Origin: Narthecium ossifragum
Lineage: Eukaryota; Streptophyta; Magnoliopsida; Dioscoreales; Nartheciaceae
Direction: 5' to 3'
Length of the DNA: 64,000 bases
Assembly: GCA_963920575.1 (NCBI GenBank)
Contig: OY986965.1
Location: 64,501 to 128,500 of the forward strand
Part shown: in pieces, positions 10,650 to 23,187 of the stretch
Position numbering within the stretch: the first letter of the stretch is position 1
Layout of the letters: each line of letters starts with the position of its first letter
Notes under the pieces: generated by a model
The model's input: only the letters and a program-made list of their open reading frames with translations
Told to the model about the DNA's origin: nothing
The model's database searches: none
Position numbers and translations under genes: made by a program

Positions 10650-11790
10650 TGAAGCTGTGGCCTGTGGGAGGCGGTGAGAGGTATTGTATTCAATGTTTGG
10701 CAAAGCTGCCAGGACTCGGAGCACACAGGTTGGCCCAATACCACGGTCTAAAACAAACCCGCTGAAGAAGCAACAAATCCGCAAAGGGGCCCCATGATAC
10801 GTGGAAAGAATTAATGCTTTCATGCTGCATGATCCAATCAATCACGTCGACGTCACTCACCACCGGAGAGAGGGTTGGATCCAGCTGGCTTCATGCTCTT
10901 TTATTTTATTTATTTTGTCGTCCTTATCCATTCCTCTTGTTTGAGAACAGAACGTTACACCGCTATAAACTAATTGGGGATAGTCTCGCCGGCCATGGCG
11001 GATCGGATAAGTCAATAGAAAGATAAGATCGAGAGCGGCATCATCAGTGCGATATTTTTCATGATCCGATGTAGACCAAACGATAAATCCGGTTCTCTCT
11101 CACACGTTATACGAGCGAGCAGGATCAACAGGCGCAATGTTTTACCGTCGGTTACGTGGTGGCTGATGGTTTTAGGTTCACTCCAACCGACCTCAGAAAT
11201 TGAAATTACGTTTTAATTGATATGATTAGAAAAATAAAAGATGTGCTGATCTGGTCAAAAGATACATATTTTTATTAATAATTTCTTCATAAATATATGT
11301 TAATAATATTTTATTAAAATAATATTATTTTTAAAAAATTACTCCACGAGACGACGGGACAAATAAAAGTAGCATTTTAAATTATTTTTAATTAAAAATT
11401 TCAAATCTTTTGTTCGAATAAGGAATCCAAACACTATTACACCATAGAAGAATTTAACCCTCACTTTCTTCGGGGATATATTCTCCTAAAATATATTCTC
11501 CTAGGATTTTTCTGAAGTTGAAGTTCTCGCCGTGGGAATTTTCTGTTATTTTGTCCTTTCTGGGATTGAAGGCTAGGAAAAGATACAACGAGACGTGGGC
11601 CATGAGAAGTATTCACACACCGCCGTGGGATGGCCCCCCTTTCCGATCTATCAAGCTCAACTTATCCTTCTCCAGCCATTTTCGCTCTCTCCTCCCCCGA
11701 CCGAGGTTATAGATATCTGTTATTAGGCTTTTCTTCTTTTGTTCGTTATTTATTAGGGTTTCTCGAGGGAAATCTTGGACCCGGCCCCGG
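10650..11790. other. Divergent intergenic region between the small gene and SPX4
   Basis: About 1.4 kb separates the two head-to-head genes. 11200-11420 is very AT-rich. I looked for the phosphate-starvation PHR1 site (GNATATNC) in 10800-11932 and found none. No open frame here is convincing. Confidence 0.5.
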
Positions 11791-11797
11791 CCCGCCC

Positions 11798-11837
11798 AGA
11801 GAAGAGAAGAGAAGAAAAGAGAAGAGAAGAGAAGAGA
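11798..11837 (+). repeat. (GAAGA)n purine microsatellite in the SPX4 leader
   Basis: A 40-bp run of GAAGAGAAGA-type pentamers, about 95 bp upstream of the SPX4 start codon, probably in the 5' leader. Such GA-rich leader tracts are common in plants. It is likely to vary in length between individuals. Confidence 0.7.
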
Positions 11838-11932
11838 TTTCGGCATTGAAGGTTCCCCCACTAGAAAGGAAGTAAGAATTGGATAGTATAGGGAACAGTA
11901 AGCATTGATTTGATCGGATCGTTTTATATCTG

Positions 11933-14900
11933 ATGAAATTCGGCAAGGATTTCAAGAACCATCTGGAGGAGACGTTGCCTGATTGGAGGGACAAGTTCCT
12001 CTGCTACAAGCCCCTCAAGAAGCTCATCAAGCACCTCCCTCCCCCATTGCCCACCCCCACCCCCACCCCTGACAATGACCACGACGACGACGCCGCATCC
12101 GTTCCACCTCACGGGGCGGGCCTCGAGGAGTGGTTCGTCAGGATCCTGGACGAGGAGCTCGACAAGTTCAATGACTTCTACGTCGACAAGGAGGAGGATT
12201 TCATCATCCGCCTCCAGGTACTTGCTTTTCCTAGCTACTACCCTTATTCTTTCTCGCTTCTTCTTGCTTTTCTAGCTACTACCCTTGGGCTCAATTCATC
12301 AAAAAAAATTGGTCTCTCTCCCGAACATGTGGTCCTTGCCATCTTGAATTACATCAGCTCAGTTTATTCGTGGAATTATGCTCGTATCAGTCTCCCAATT
12401 AATTAGGCGATGTGAGTTTTAGGATCTAGGAATTTGGGTTTGGAGAAAGCTGAGAGCAGCTGAAGCGAAGGGAGACAATAAACGTCTGGAAGTGACATGT
12501 GAATTGGTGACTACTTAGACAACGTGAACAGCTTATAGATTGCTTCATACTTGTGCAGATTTAATTCCCAAGTATCACAAGAGAAGGAATTGTGGCTTTA
12601 ATACGTGTAGGTTTCTATTGAGCATTAGTTTGATGAACTACATGTTGGAACTCGGGTTGCTTGGGAACGAATCTGGAAGGCACAGGATGTGAATCTGAAG
12701 ACAGAGAAGTGCGAATAAGCAGACGGAAGAATTCCTGAAGCTTGAAGGCTCATCGAATGATGATATCTTTAAAGCGTATTTGCCCCCATCCGGATAAATC
12801 CGTGAGTGCAAACGGTTATGGACAAACAACTTTCAGGGTACAATCAAGTTTCAGAATTCTAATGGACAACCACCTACGTGAACACCTTTGAAATGTTTAT
12901 GCCTAAGAACAAGAAAGTTTTGAGAGAAAGAGGATGGAGGATTTGTTTTCAGATCTGAATGATTTCAGAATTTCACTCTTTTTATTGGGACCATCAACGT
13001 AGGAGTTTTAAAGCCTCCAGCTCATGTTATGAAGAGGCTCTTAATAACGAACCGTTTCAAATTTGAAACTTATAACGTCTTCAATGAATGGACTGTTACA
13101 AATCTAGACATTAACTTCCTCCAATATTTCTCTCAAACAAAATCATAACAGCCAAAATTATTTAAATCATAATTTATTTTGAAATTAACTCCAACTTACT
13201 TGGTCGAATATGGAAACTAAAAGAGCTTTTCAATCGAACAAGGGAATACTCTTTCTGGCGCAACTCGGGATTGTCCTTTGACCAAAGACAGTTGGATAGG
13301 TGCATTACCATTTTGCGTATGTGGCTTATACAGTCATTCACCTAAGGCTGAGAATGACCAAGTGACAGGATCATGGTATAATATCTCATTTTGTAGGTTA
13401 TATATCATAATGTTCTCTATGGAAGATGGCATAACGGGATTGTTCCAAATTTCTGACTTCCTATGCGTTTAAAGGACAACCATCTCCCAAGTACATAGTA
13501 TAATGATAAAAAAACGGGACATCACCTATGTTACTATTATTTGTTTGCCCGATGGTTCTCCCTATTTTTGTGTATGTTAGTTTGTGAACATAGGGAGATA
13601 GAGGATAGGTTTTGCCGTAACTACGTGATGAAGTTCGTTTATTATGGCCGGTTGATTGCCTTTCCCTTTGTTTCTAATTTCATTTTCGCCTCTAGTTATC
13701 CATGGCTTTTGAATTGAGAGTTATCCATGAATGGATGATGATCCTCCTAGAATTGGCATGCTCATCTTCTGTGTCATTCTCCATTGTCCTTGCAATAAAA
13801 GAAGTATGTGGAATCTTGTGTCCTTTTTTTGAGACTTTGTATTGTCACTCAACTAGCTTCCAATATAAAGGACAATTGGTTACTTTATGCTTCAAATAGC
13901 TTCGTGGTGTTGTTTTTCCTCTTATCTTCTGTTTCTCGAGAATGTAAGGAAGAGACATCTTTTTGATTTTGTCAATTTCCAATATAAAGGACAATAGGAT
14001 TAAAGAGGTGTGCACAGTTGAAATTTTGGACGTTATATACTGTTGAGAAAATAAATTAAGTAAATAAAATAAGAACTTGTGTTGTATTGGCACGAAATAA
14101 AGAAGAAATTTCAATGAAAAAAAAGAAAGCAGGAGGTAGAGAAAATTTTCTTCTTTATTCACCCCTTGTTTGTTGTGGTATTCCCACAACAACAAAATAA
14201 ATAAATCTGAATAGGGCAAGAAAAAAGCAAATTTTGTACAAATAATGACAGAGAGTATATACTTACTAACCCCTTTAATTTTGGGGTTTTTTCCTTCGAT
14301 TAATCGGAAGCTAATGCTTATATAAGTATCAATCTGAATGCTCTATTGAATTGTTGTGGACCTTGCGGTGGCTTAACCTTTTTTGTTGGACTATTTTGTG
14401 TGCTTTCAGTAGAGTTTGGGACCATCAAAATGCTTTTATGTTTAGAAACTTATTGGCTACTAATGATGCTTTGGTGGCTTGGGAATTCTTATTCTGTTTG
14501 TGGTTCTTCTCCTGGATCTTATTCGATGGCTTGGGAATTCTTATTCTGTTTATGGTTCTTCTTGTGGATCTTACTTGATGGCTTTCAGTAGAGTTTGGGA
14601 CCATCAAAATGCTTTATGTTTAGAAAATAGCTTGCTACTAATGATATGCTTAGGTGGCTTGGGAATTCTTATTCTGTTTGTGGTTCTTCTTGTGGATCTT
14701 ATTTGATGGTTTTATTCTTGAAGTGCATGATTTATTCGTTTAATTGATTGCCTATTGCAGGAGGTTACTATTTCTGCTTTCCTTCATGGAGGGCTTCTGT
14801 TTCTAAAAGCCTCCTTGCTTCTATCTTCTACATTTCTGACTTCATCTACTTTTCTTCGTAGTAGTTTGTTCTTGTAAGCTTTTTACCCTACCCTAGCTTA

Positions 14901-16715
14901 GGGTGGGTAAATACCAATACAACCACAAATCCCTCACATAGATTCGAATCCAAGATCTCATGCGGGAGGTACCACACTGGTGGTTTTTATTCTTGTAACT
15001 TGTACGCAGCAATTCAATCCTTTTTCTTTTTTACTACTTTTGATATTTCAGTGCTTGCCATATTGTATTAGATTCTTCAATCCTCTTTACCACCATATAG
15101 CAAGCATGCAAAACTGAGTGGATAATAGTAATAATGGTCTTCAGTTTCTTTTCATGTTCCATAAAGATGGTAGTATGATATACTTCATTGACTAGAGAAC
15201 CTATGGCATTGACCTTGAAACCTTGCTTCGCTTTCTCTATTCACATATTTGCATCGCGCACGCTTCTTGTCAGGGATCCCTAACTCGTAGTCATGAACCT
15301 TCTCCTCAAAAGCATGCGACTCCTTTTCCTTCTCTTTTTCTCTTTTGGTGTGTATTCATTGTCATATTTCCATCTCACATATTTTGAGTTTTTCAAAATC
15401 TTATTTCTTTTCTCACTTCCTCGTTTTAATTCCAGAGAAAACCTTACTGTACTCCTCAAAATGTTTATTTATAATTAGGTGGAATACTGGTTAAACCATA
15501 ATGAAAAAATATATCTCGTGGTGGATTGAATAGGGAGAACCCTTAATCTGGAATCTGTATATACGACAAGAGAAGCTCAAAATGTATGTCTGACGTGGTA
15601 TTAAAGCTACTATCTGGCAGTGCATGCGGTTTCTTAAAAGAGTATAAATTTTGTTGTCTGTATACTCTGTACCTCCATGGCTCCATGGACCTACATAATT
15701 AGTCCACTAGTCAGCAAGTAGTGCATAGGCTGAATTAATGACGCCCAATACTAACGCGGCAGAGGTAGATTGCATTAGCCTGTAGAATTCCTTATGTCAA
15801 TCCCATACTGTTGTAGGTAAAAAGTTGCCTATGGATAATCTCAAACCTATGCATGTCCTTTTTCTATTAGGTTACATATTGTAACCATAAACATAAGGCA
15901 TAAGGCCAGATCCACTCTCCTTGGAGGTGGTCTCTGCGCAGATTATTATCTCAGTCCGCAGTGAGATCTGACAGTCCAATCTTTTGACACTTTTTTGCAG
16001 GAGCTTAAAGATAGGATTGAGAGAGTTCGGGCACGCAAGGTTGGGGCCTTAACATCTGAAAGGGAGTTCAGTGAGGAGATGTTGGACATACGTAAAGCCT
16101 TTGTCACCATACACGGGGAGATGGTACTTCTGAAAAACTATAGTTCCCTTAATTTTGCAGGTAGATCCTAAATTGAACTCCTGTGCACCCAGTTTATTAC
16201 GAATTTGCAAGATCTGAACCTTCCCCATCATGTTCATCATAACAGGACTTGTAAAGATACTCAAGAAGTATGACAAGAGAACGGGGGGTTTGTTGAGTCT
16301 GCCTTTCACCCAGCGTGCACTGAGCCAGCCCTTCTTCACCACTGAACCTCTAACCAGTTTAGTCCATGAGTGTGAAGCCAACCTTGAGCTCCTCTTCCCA
16401 ATGGAGGCTGAGGTCATCGAGTCAGGACCATCTGACAGGACGGAGACTCAAAATGAACCAAACAAGACTAAGGCGACATCCGTTCAGGAGGACTCAATTG
16501 ATGTCTATCGAAGCACTCTGGCTGCCATGAGAGCAATACAAGGCCTCCGTAAAGCGAGTTCCACCTACAATCCTTTATCTATGGCCCAGTTTTTCCACGG
16601 ACAGGATGACAATGACAGTTGTGGGGCGGTTACTGCTGAAAACTCTGCTTCCAACTATCTGACAGAGCCGCCAACTGAGGATGCTGATCAAGACAGTGCA
16701 CATCAAGGTGACTAG
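11933..16715 (+). CDS. SPX4: SPX domain protein, SPX4-like (3 exons, 304 aa)
   Basis: Exons 11933-12217, 16001-16160 and 16246-16715 join in phase to give 304 residues. The SPX domain senses inositol pyrophosphates; SPX4-type proteins hold PHR transcription factors in check when phosphate is ample. Visible features: the family start MKFGKDF, the helix YKPLKKLIK with the basic phosphate-binding cluster (about 25-34), the core [19 protein letters not shown], and the second basic helix [13 protein letters not shown] near residue 155. The C-terminal tail is acidic and Ser/Thr-rich and has no EXS or RING domain, so this is a stand-alone SPX protein and not PHO1 or NLA. Exon 1 carries a Pro/Thr/Asp-rich insert (about 36-57). 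Intron 1 is 3.8 kb. There is no PHR1 site in the promoter, which fits SPX4, the class least induced by starvation. Confidence 0.92.
14405..14710. repeat. Direct duplication in SPX4 intron 1
   Basis: A roughly 125-bp segment (gagtttgggaccatcaaaat onward) near 14410 recurs near 14586, about 176 bp on. A shorter piece (ggcttgggaattcttattct) occurs three times. It explains the similar overlapping open frames there. No coding role is seen. Confidence 0.75.
14870..15000. repeat. Possible SINE-like relic in SPX4 intron 1
   Basis: The complement strand holds a box-B-like string (GGATTCGAATC) about 50 bp from a GGTACCTCCCGCATGAG block, a layout seen in tRNA-derived plant SINE heads. No tail or target duplication was recognised. 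Weak. Confidence 0.25.
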
Positions 16716-17312
16716 GAAATTCCCAGTGGTTAGAAGTTGATATTTAGGTTGCCTTTTACATCTTTATCTGCTACTTCTGCCTGACTGTCAAAGCAACAGT
16801 CAGATATTTGGCTTGTATTAAGCAATTTAATCTTAGAATTAGCTGGTGACAAAATTGTACAAATAATAGGCTGCCTGTTTTAAAGTCGAAAGCAGGGGTG
16901 TGGGAATTTACTTGTCTTCCTATTCAGGCAGTTTGTTGAAAGCCTTTTGAAACTAATTTGAGCAGAAGCCTGAAGTAATTGTTTTTCTTTTTCCGAGTTT
17001 AGTCTCGGTGTACTGTAGTATTATCTTGCTTGTGTGTGAGCTAAAAATGAGTAATATATTCTGCTTCTTTTCATTTTCATAAACGCCTTTAGTAGTTATA
17101 ACGAATATGAGAACTCTAGTGATGTGAAGGTGAAGGTGAAGGTGAAGGTGAAGGGAGCGACTCGGTATTTGTTAGACAGGAGATCGATTGGACTCTTGCA
17201 TCTATGTAGGAAGCTCGTCTACGATGCATGCTCTGTTAGTTGATGCGGCGCAGCGGGTGCAGCTGTCGGAACAAATGAAGCGATGCGATGAAGGTATTCT
17301 CCGTGCTCGTGG
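16716..17312. other. SPX4 3' flank with a (GTGAAG)5 microsatellite
   Basis: Mostly 3' untranslated and spacer sequence. A GTGAAG hexamer is repeated five times at 17125-17154. From 17282 a 37-bp unit is duplicated into the start of the PPR frame. No other gene is seen. Confidence 0.6.
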
Positions 17313-18569
17313 ATGCGTGATGCGATGAAGGTATTCTCCGTGCTCGTGGATGCAACGTTGGACGCGGCAAGCTCGCCCATGTTCGCAGCTTGCAACAAGA
17401 AGAAGAAGACCACTAACACGAGGAGGGCCACCAAGGCAACAGTATCGACTAGGCGGTGGTGGACCGGGAGAGAACCGCCCTCAGTTCAAGCTCTGCCGCC
17501 ATTGCTTCCGCGCCCAACGGTACAACCGCCATCCAGCAAAACCTTGCAGCTGGGACACCAACACAACCACGATCGGAAGCCCCACGAAATCATCAATCCG
17601 CAGCGGGATATCCAGCCCGGAGAAAAGAGTGATGATGATGACGACGGTTCCTCGACGGCCACGGACGTGCTGCGACTCATGGACGTTCTTCAAGTGCCAG
17701 TAGATGTGGACACGTACATTGCCCTCCTCAGGGAATGCACGGACTCGAGGGACGCCATCCAAGGTGCCATGGTCCACGCCCATATCCGAAGCAGCGGCCT
17801 CCTTTCCCAGCCCGACGGCATCCTCCTCGCCAACCGCCTCATACTCATGTATGCTGCTTCCGGTCAGCCCGAAGACGCACGGCGTTTATTCGACCAAATG
17901 CTCATAAAGGACGGCATCTCGTGGGCGACCATGATCGCCGCCCTCTCCAACAACGGTGGTCATAGAGAAGCCCTTCATCTGTTCGTGGACATGATGAACA
18001 AGCGCGGCGCAGTAGTTGGTCATGATCCTTGCTTCCTTGATGCAGTCATCGGCATTCTTAGGTCGTGCGTCAGAGTAGGGTCCCTGGATTTCGGGCAACA
18101 GATTCATGGGCTCGCCATGAAAACCGCAGGAGCTTCCGCTCTGACTGGCACATATCTTGGTAGCCCTCTGATCCAGTTCTACAGCATGCTTGGCTGCCAA
18201 GAATGCGTGAGGAAGCTCTTTGGTAGGATATCACCTTCCCTTGATCCAGCAGCATGGACGTCCATGATCGCCGAATATAACAGGGAAGGCCGGTTCGACG
18301 AGGCTATCTCCATCTTCAGAGAGATGGGAAGGGGAAGGGCAGGGAAAAAGAATAAGAACCGCCATGTGTTGTCGAGCACTTTGACCGCGTGCGCCGGCCT
18401 CGGGGATGAAGGCTGGAGCGGGAGGCAACTCCTTGCCGATGCTGTGAAAACGGGAGCTGATAAGGATCCGTTCGTCGTGAGCAGACTGGTGAATATGTAT
18501 GGGAAATGCGGGCTCCTGGGAGACGCAAGGAGAGCGTTTGAGGTTAATGCTGCTAGCAACAGCTCATGA
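17313..18569 (+). CDS. PLS-type pentatricopeptide repeat protein, chloroplast At1g31790-like, probably truncated
   Basis: A 418-residue frame without introns. PPR proteins bind organelle RNA. After a basic, Ser/Thr-rich N-terminus (possible plastid transit peptide, about 1-100), PPR helices follow: LANRLILMYAASGQPEDARRLF, DGISWATMIAALSNNGGHREALHLF, AWTSMIAEYNREGRFDEAISIF and VVSRLVNMYGKCGLLGDARRAF. The layout resembles the short protein At1g31790, from memory. The frame stops at a TGA (18567-18569) exactly where the next repeat should begin, and the missing C-terminus can still be read downstream. The 5' end contains a 37-bp tandem duplication that creates the first ATG, so the true start could be the ATG at 17325. 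The protein may still work in truncated form or may be decaying. Confidence 0.8.
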   Translation: MRDAMKVFSVLVDATLDAASSPMFAACNKKKKTTNTRRATKATVSTRRWWTGREPPSVQALPPLLPRPTVQPPSSKTLQLGHQHNHDRKPHEIINPQRDIQPGEKSDDDDDGSSTATDVLRLMDVLQVPVDVDTYIALLRECTDSRDAIQGAMVHAHIRSSGLLSQPDGILLANRLILMYAASGQPEDARRLFDQMLIKDGISWATMIAALSNNGGHREALHLFVDMMNKRGAVVGHDPCFLDAVIGILRSCVRVGSLDFGQQIHGLAMKTAGASALTGTYLGSPLIQFYSMLGCQECVRKLFGRISPSLDPAAWTSMIAEYNREGRFDEAISIFREMGRGRAGKKNKNRHVLSSTLTACAGLGDEGWSGRQLLADAVKTGADKDPFVVSRLVNMYGKCGLLGDARRAFEVNAASNSS

Positions 18570-18717
18570 GACGCTGTGTGTTGGAGCGCCATGTTCTATG
18601 GCCTGGCACGACATGGGTGCTATGCTGAGGCCGTCGGTCCTAGTCTACAAGATGAAGGCCGCTGGAGCTGAGCCACTGAACAACCGAATGGTTGGCGAAT
18701 CAATCTCCAAGTTTTGA
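18570..18717 (+). pseudogene. Out-of-frame C-terminal remnant of the PPR gene
   Basis: Directly after the TGA the same frame reads DAVCWSAMFYGLARHGCYAEAV, a PPR-like repeat. Near 18628-18640 the similarity moves to another frame, ending LVYKMKAAGAEP...SISKF before a stop at 18717. So the last repeat survives but is cut off by one nonsense change and one small insertion or deletion. Confidence 0.75.
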
Positions 18718-19484
18718 TAATCGATCGATTTTAGTAGCAAGTGATCATGCCTGAGAAATCGGATTTTTAGTGCTCCCATGTAGATACACGTATACATATA
18801 ATCGGATTTTGAATTATCTGCAAGAGCTCAAATAAGTATGGTTAGAATTTCTTTGGTTAAAAACCTACTGTGTGAGATCTTAGGATGATTTTGCCCTCCT
18901 AAACTAGAGTCAGATGCCCAACCGGAATCAACGGTGTTTTGATCACGACAACTTGTTCTTTCTTTTTTATGACAATTTGAGCCAGGCTAAATCCTTAGGC
19001 TAACAGGGAACTAAAAACCCCTAACACGGGCTAGACGAGCCAACTCATCATCCTCCCAGCCCTTACATTCCATTCTCTAGGGATGTAAACCTAGGAAAAA
19101 TTAACTTAGTTCTTCAATCTGCTATCATAAGAGCCATTGGAATTTTTCAAATGCCATTTCCATCATATTCTTAGACCCAAAATATTTTTGGCTTTTTAAT
19201 TACCTGATTACAAAAAATCAACTCGGAACATTCAGTGCGTGGTGATTCCGTGACGACAATGAATACTTATGAAAACACAGTGTAACACAAGATCACCAAA
19301 TGTACAAACGCAGCACAGTGATGATGTAACCCGTTAGTTGTTGGGGAGGTATTTCTAAGTGTCAACACCCAAATCTTGAAACAATCAGAAGCCGCTTATA
19401 TTCAGCGTTGGTCACACGGCTCAGTCCGGCCTATGTTTTACACAACTCTCAACCCTATATCATCCAAATCTTTTGGTCCTGTTT
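18718..19484. other. Intergenic region, PPR 3' side to LAZ1-like 3' side
   Basis: The two genes converge here. I see no open frame, RNA gene or repeat that I can support. 19320-19484 is probably 3' untranslated sequence of the minus-strand gene. Confidence 0.5.
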
Positions 19485-22400
19485 TCATCTTTTGCTCGAC
19501 TCATCAACCGCAGGGACCTCCGCAGGGTAATTAGACAAATCCATGTCAACCAATACAGACAGATCATACGCTTGTGTGGAAGAAGCCGTGGCTTCCTTAA
19601 GCAACGAAGATTTAATGGCTTCTAGGTCTGTCCCATCCTTTCCGGAGCTTGATACTGCGGGGCTATTGGAGCCAGAAGAAGAGACACTACCCAGCTGTAT
19701 ATCATCTATTCTTCCGCCAGACAAATGCTTGTTCTTTCTCACAGCATCCATCTCCTGTCCAGTGGGCACAAACGTTCTTGATCTGTATTTTCTTCCTCCT
19801 TCATCACCATCATTGTTGTTGTAAAGCACATAATCATGATATGTAGGTGCAAACTGCAATAACAAAAAATAAAAGACAAACCGTAAGACTCAGTCAGAAC
19901 AGCAGATTGCTAAGGTCCAAAATTTACTCACTTACCTGATGAACTGTGTCGTGATAGAAGTCATTGAATTTCAGTGCATGAGCTAGGCTTCCTGTTAATC
20001 CACTAGAAGCACCAATTTTCGCACCAGCATACTCTTTGTACGGGAATGCATAGCGGTGGCCAACTGCTGCGATTAGCATCTCTATGCACAAAATAAAGTT
20101 CTGAAAATCAGCAGCATCTTCCGCATTCTTTATAAAACCAGACTTGGCAGCAAGAAAAACCAAAACACCCTGGAGAGAACAGGCAAGTCAATATACAAAG
20201 AGAAGACAACTCTGAGTGGTAATTAGATATCAGGGTACAGCAAACTTTTATAGTATCCAAAACAAAGGCCTCTAAAGGTAATGATTGTAAGCCATTAACA
20301 TCTAAAGTGCATTCTGAACAGGAAATCATAGATTTAATATGTTTGTGTGCTAAGGTGATGACCATTAATATCAACGATATAGAAATCAGGTTCACTTCTT
20401 CACAAACGATATGGTTATTCAGCCAGCACAACATAATCAAGGATCAATCTTGCAATATAAATTCATCTTTGGAAATGGTACCTGCCAATATGTGAGAAAA
20501 ACTACAGATTTGATCATGACAAATTTTGGCACTGGATTGAATGGCTGAAGCAGATCTCTGCATGCCACATAAAACAACACGAGCGCATAAAGCGCCATTG
20601 AGTATGATATTGTGTAGATGATTGTGATATAAAGGTAGGCTTGATTAGCACTAAAATCTCCATCTTCATATTTTCCTTTGGCATAGAGTATGAAAGTGAT
20701 CGCAACTAAGATGGGCTTCAGAATCACAAACTGAAGACACCCTTGCTTGCACCTCCGTATAAAACGTCTGTTTTAAGCACATAAGAGTACAGAGCATTAA
20801 AAGTAAGGACAAACACATTATCCAATACTCAAGCATAATCAGGAAATAAAATAAGTTGCCATAAGCAACCATAAACAAAGTCACCTACCCATCAAGAGGA
20901 ATAGCAGGGAAACAGCATGTCATCAAGTAACATGATGGCTTCAAACTCCGGCCACTTAAACTTACTACTACAGCTCCAGGGCCTCCAACCCATGCCAAGC
21001 AGAGTGAAAGAAAGTTATAAATGACCCATGCTTCATAACTGAAACAATATAAGCAATAGCTATCAGGATGATCCTGTCTACAAGGCTGTTCTTCTGCCTT
21101 TTTGCAGCAAATGCCAAAAATAGAAGAGTAAATCGTGATAAAGAGAATGGTCCTTATCACATCAGAGCAGCAGCATAAATTGGTCATCTTACAATTTGCC
21201 TATCATACCATTGGAATAACAGAGAACCAGTGCCAATCTAGATCGAGATCAATGTTATGAATCCCATGCTGTTACTAAAAGCAAAAGTTAATTGCATAAA
21301 AGGATATAAAAAAAAAGGACCAGGATGACAGATACTGTGATGGATATGACACCAATACATGTATCTTAATTCCATTTGGTTTATGTTATGCATGCCAATA
21401 TGCCATGTGTTGACCCCGCTTTTCATTGGCAGCCAAGCAGAATGACAGAGGTAATTGGACAGTGAACTAATGAAGACAGCCAAAATAATAAAGATTATGC
21501 CTGATGGTTATAGGTTATCCTATGATCTTAAAGCATCTTAAACCTTTGTACATTGCAGAATGGAAGATTTTTCAACGAAGACCAAAAAAATGATTGCCAT
21601 ATAACATTTTGAGTTGCATTCTACGATACACAAAACAGATACAAACAGAAAAAGAAACTCTGATAAGGCAATTACTAGAGAATTAGGATATGGATACTGC
21701 AGAGATACAGCATCATAGCTAGTTACAGAACTTAAGTAAACAAATTGGTTAGGAAGTCTTAATTTTATCTGATGGACGTTTTTGCAAAAAATACCCAATG
21801 TTTTCTACTAAGCCACCAAAAATAGACTTACCAAACTCAAGCTTTAAATTCCTTCAAGATCTCAAGGAAAGAAGGGTTGCTTTGCAAGATAAATTAAGCC
21901 CTAGAAACCACTTATTCCCTTCTCTTGAGAGCAGCCAAGACGAGCTGTCTCCTTTCTTCTCACTCTTCTCTCGTCTCGCTGATAACATTTCTTTCACCAA
22001 TACCCCCCATATATTCCTCCAGCATTCCATTCTTATCCACCAAAAAATAAATTCGACATATATCCGACATGTACCTAGCTACATTGGTGCAGATCCCAAT
22101 CCGAAACTTGTTACGTGAGACTGTGAATCCATTGATGGTTTACCCGTGCTGCATAGTCATTTTACTGAGTTCTAAACTTTTACCTCAGCTTTCCAAGGCA
22201 TGCAAGAGAGACACAAAGCCCCGAAAGAAGAACTACTTTTTGAACAAAGATGACAAAAAGTTTTGAACTACTTTTACCTCAGCTTTCCAGTTGAAAATTG
22301 GTATATTTCTCCTTTCTTTAAAATAAAATTCCAGTAGAATAACTTCGAGGACATGTTATACCACAGGCAACATATGGTCATAGGAGACACTTAAGTACAA

Positions 22401-23187
22401 AAGATATGCCATAACTTCAAGAAACATATCAAGAAAGGGACAAGTTCATAGTAAATAGTCTTAAAAAATATGAGGAAAGTATGATAATATTAACACAGAA
22501 TGAAATCATGGTTGTTTCCAAACTCGGACTACGATGAATTCACTTACACTTCGCGGATTGAATCAAAGTAAATTGATCTATCATTTAAGACAAGGGAGAG
22601 GAAAGACATCAACGCATGCACCTGCATTGTGAGGGGAAAACAACAACACAATAAGGACATAGAACCAGAAAGTAGCAGTTCAGAACAAATTGGAGCCACC
22701 AGTTATAATCATGAAGAGAAAAGTAAAGCCATGAACAGCAATGGTTTAGTCACCAACTACATCATGTTGCAGATTTTCTCCTAGGAAGGCATTTTATCTT
22801 TTGCCTTTTCTACAACTTCCAACCAGGTTTCATTAATTGTTTAATAACACTATAATCTGTTTGATAACACGCCTACTGACCAGAAGGCATACTAAAGCTG
22901 ACCAAGGAATACTTTTAATACATATAAAAGCTCAATGTAGAATGCAAAAGCTGATCGGCGTTTTCATGTTACTCTCAGCTTCTTCCCCCTTAGAGTTTAA
23001 TGCTACTGTGACTGAGAAATAATGGATGCAAGGAGCTTACAGGGACCATGAAGATGATGCGAACTATGTAGCGCTGGTAAGTAGGTTCGGTGTAATTGAG
23101 GAGGTGCCTGTATATATGGAACACGGCCAATGCAATCGCCCCAATCGTGCACGGGAAAGCAATGATGATGAAGATGATGGGCGCCAT
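19485..23187 (-). CDS. LAZ1-like DUF300 / organic-solute-transporter-alpha family membrane protein (6 exons, 419 aa)
   Basis: Exons on the minus strand: 23187-23041, 22621-22548, 21038-20889, 20767-20482, 20169-19936 and 19853-19485. All have GT-AG borders with matching phases and add up to 419 residues. PF03619 proteins have seven membrane helices; in Arabidopsis LAZ1 and relatives act at the tonoplast in vacuole function, brassinosteroid signalling and cell death. Visible features: the first helix after MAPIIFIIIAF, TEPTYQRYIVRIIFMVP, REVYEAWVIYNFLSLCLAWVGG, the Cys-rich CYLMTCCFPAIPLDG, RRCKQGCLQFVILKPI, ADFQNFILCIEMLIAA, and a Ser-rich cytosolic tail. It matches the At1g23070-type branch as I remember it. 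An upstream in-frame ATG (23238) would add 17 residues; I prefer 23187, which fits the family start. Confidence 0.9.

Noticed and set aside
14940..15000. A tRNA gene suggested by a GATTCGAATCC string
   Set aside because: The cloverleaf cannot be completed around it. At most it is a SINE-like relic.
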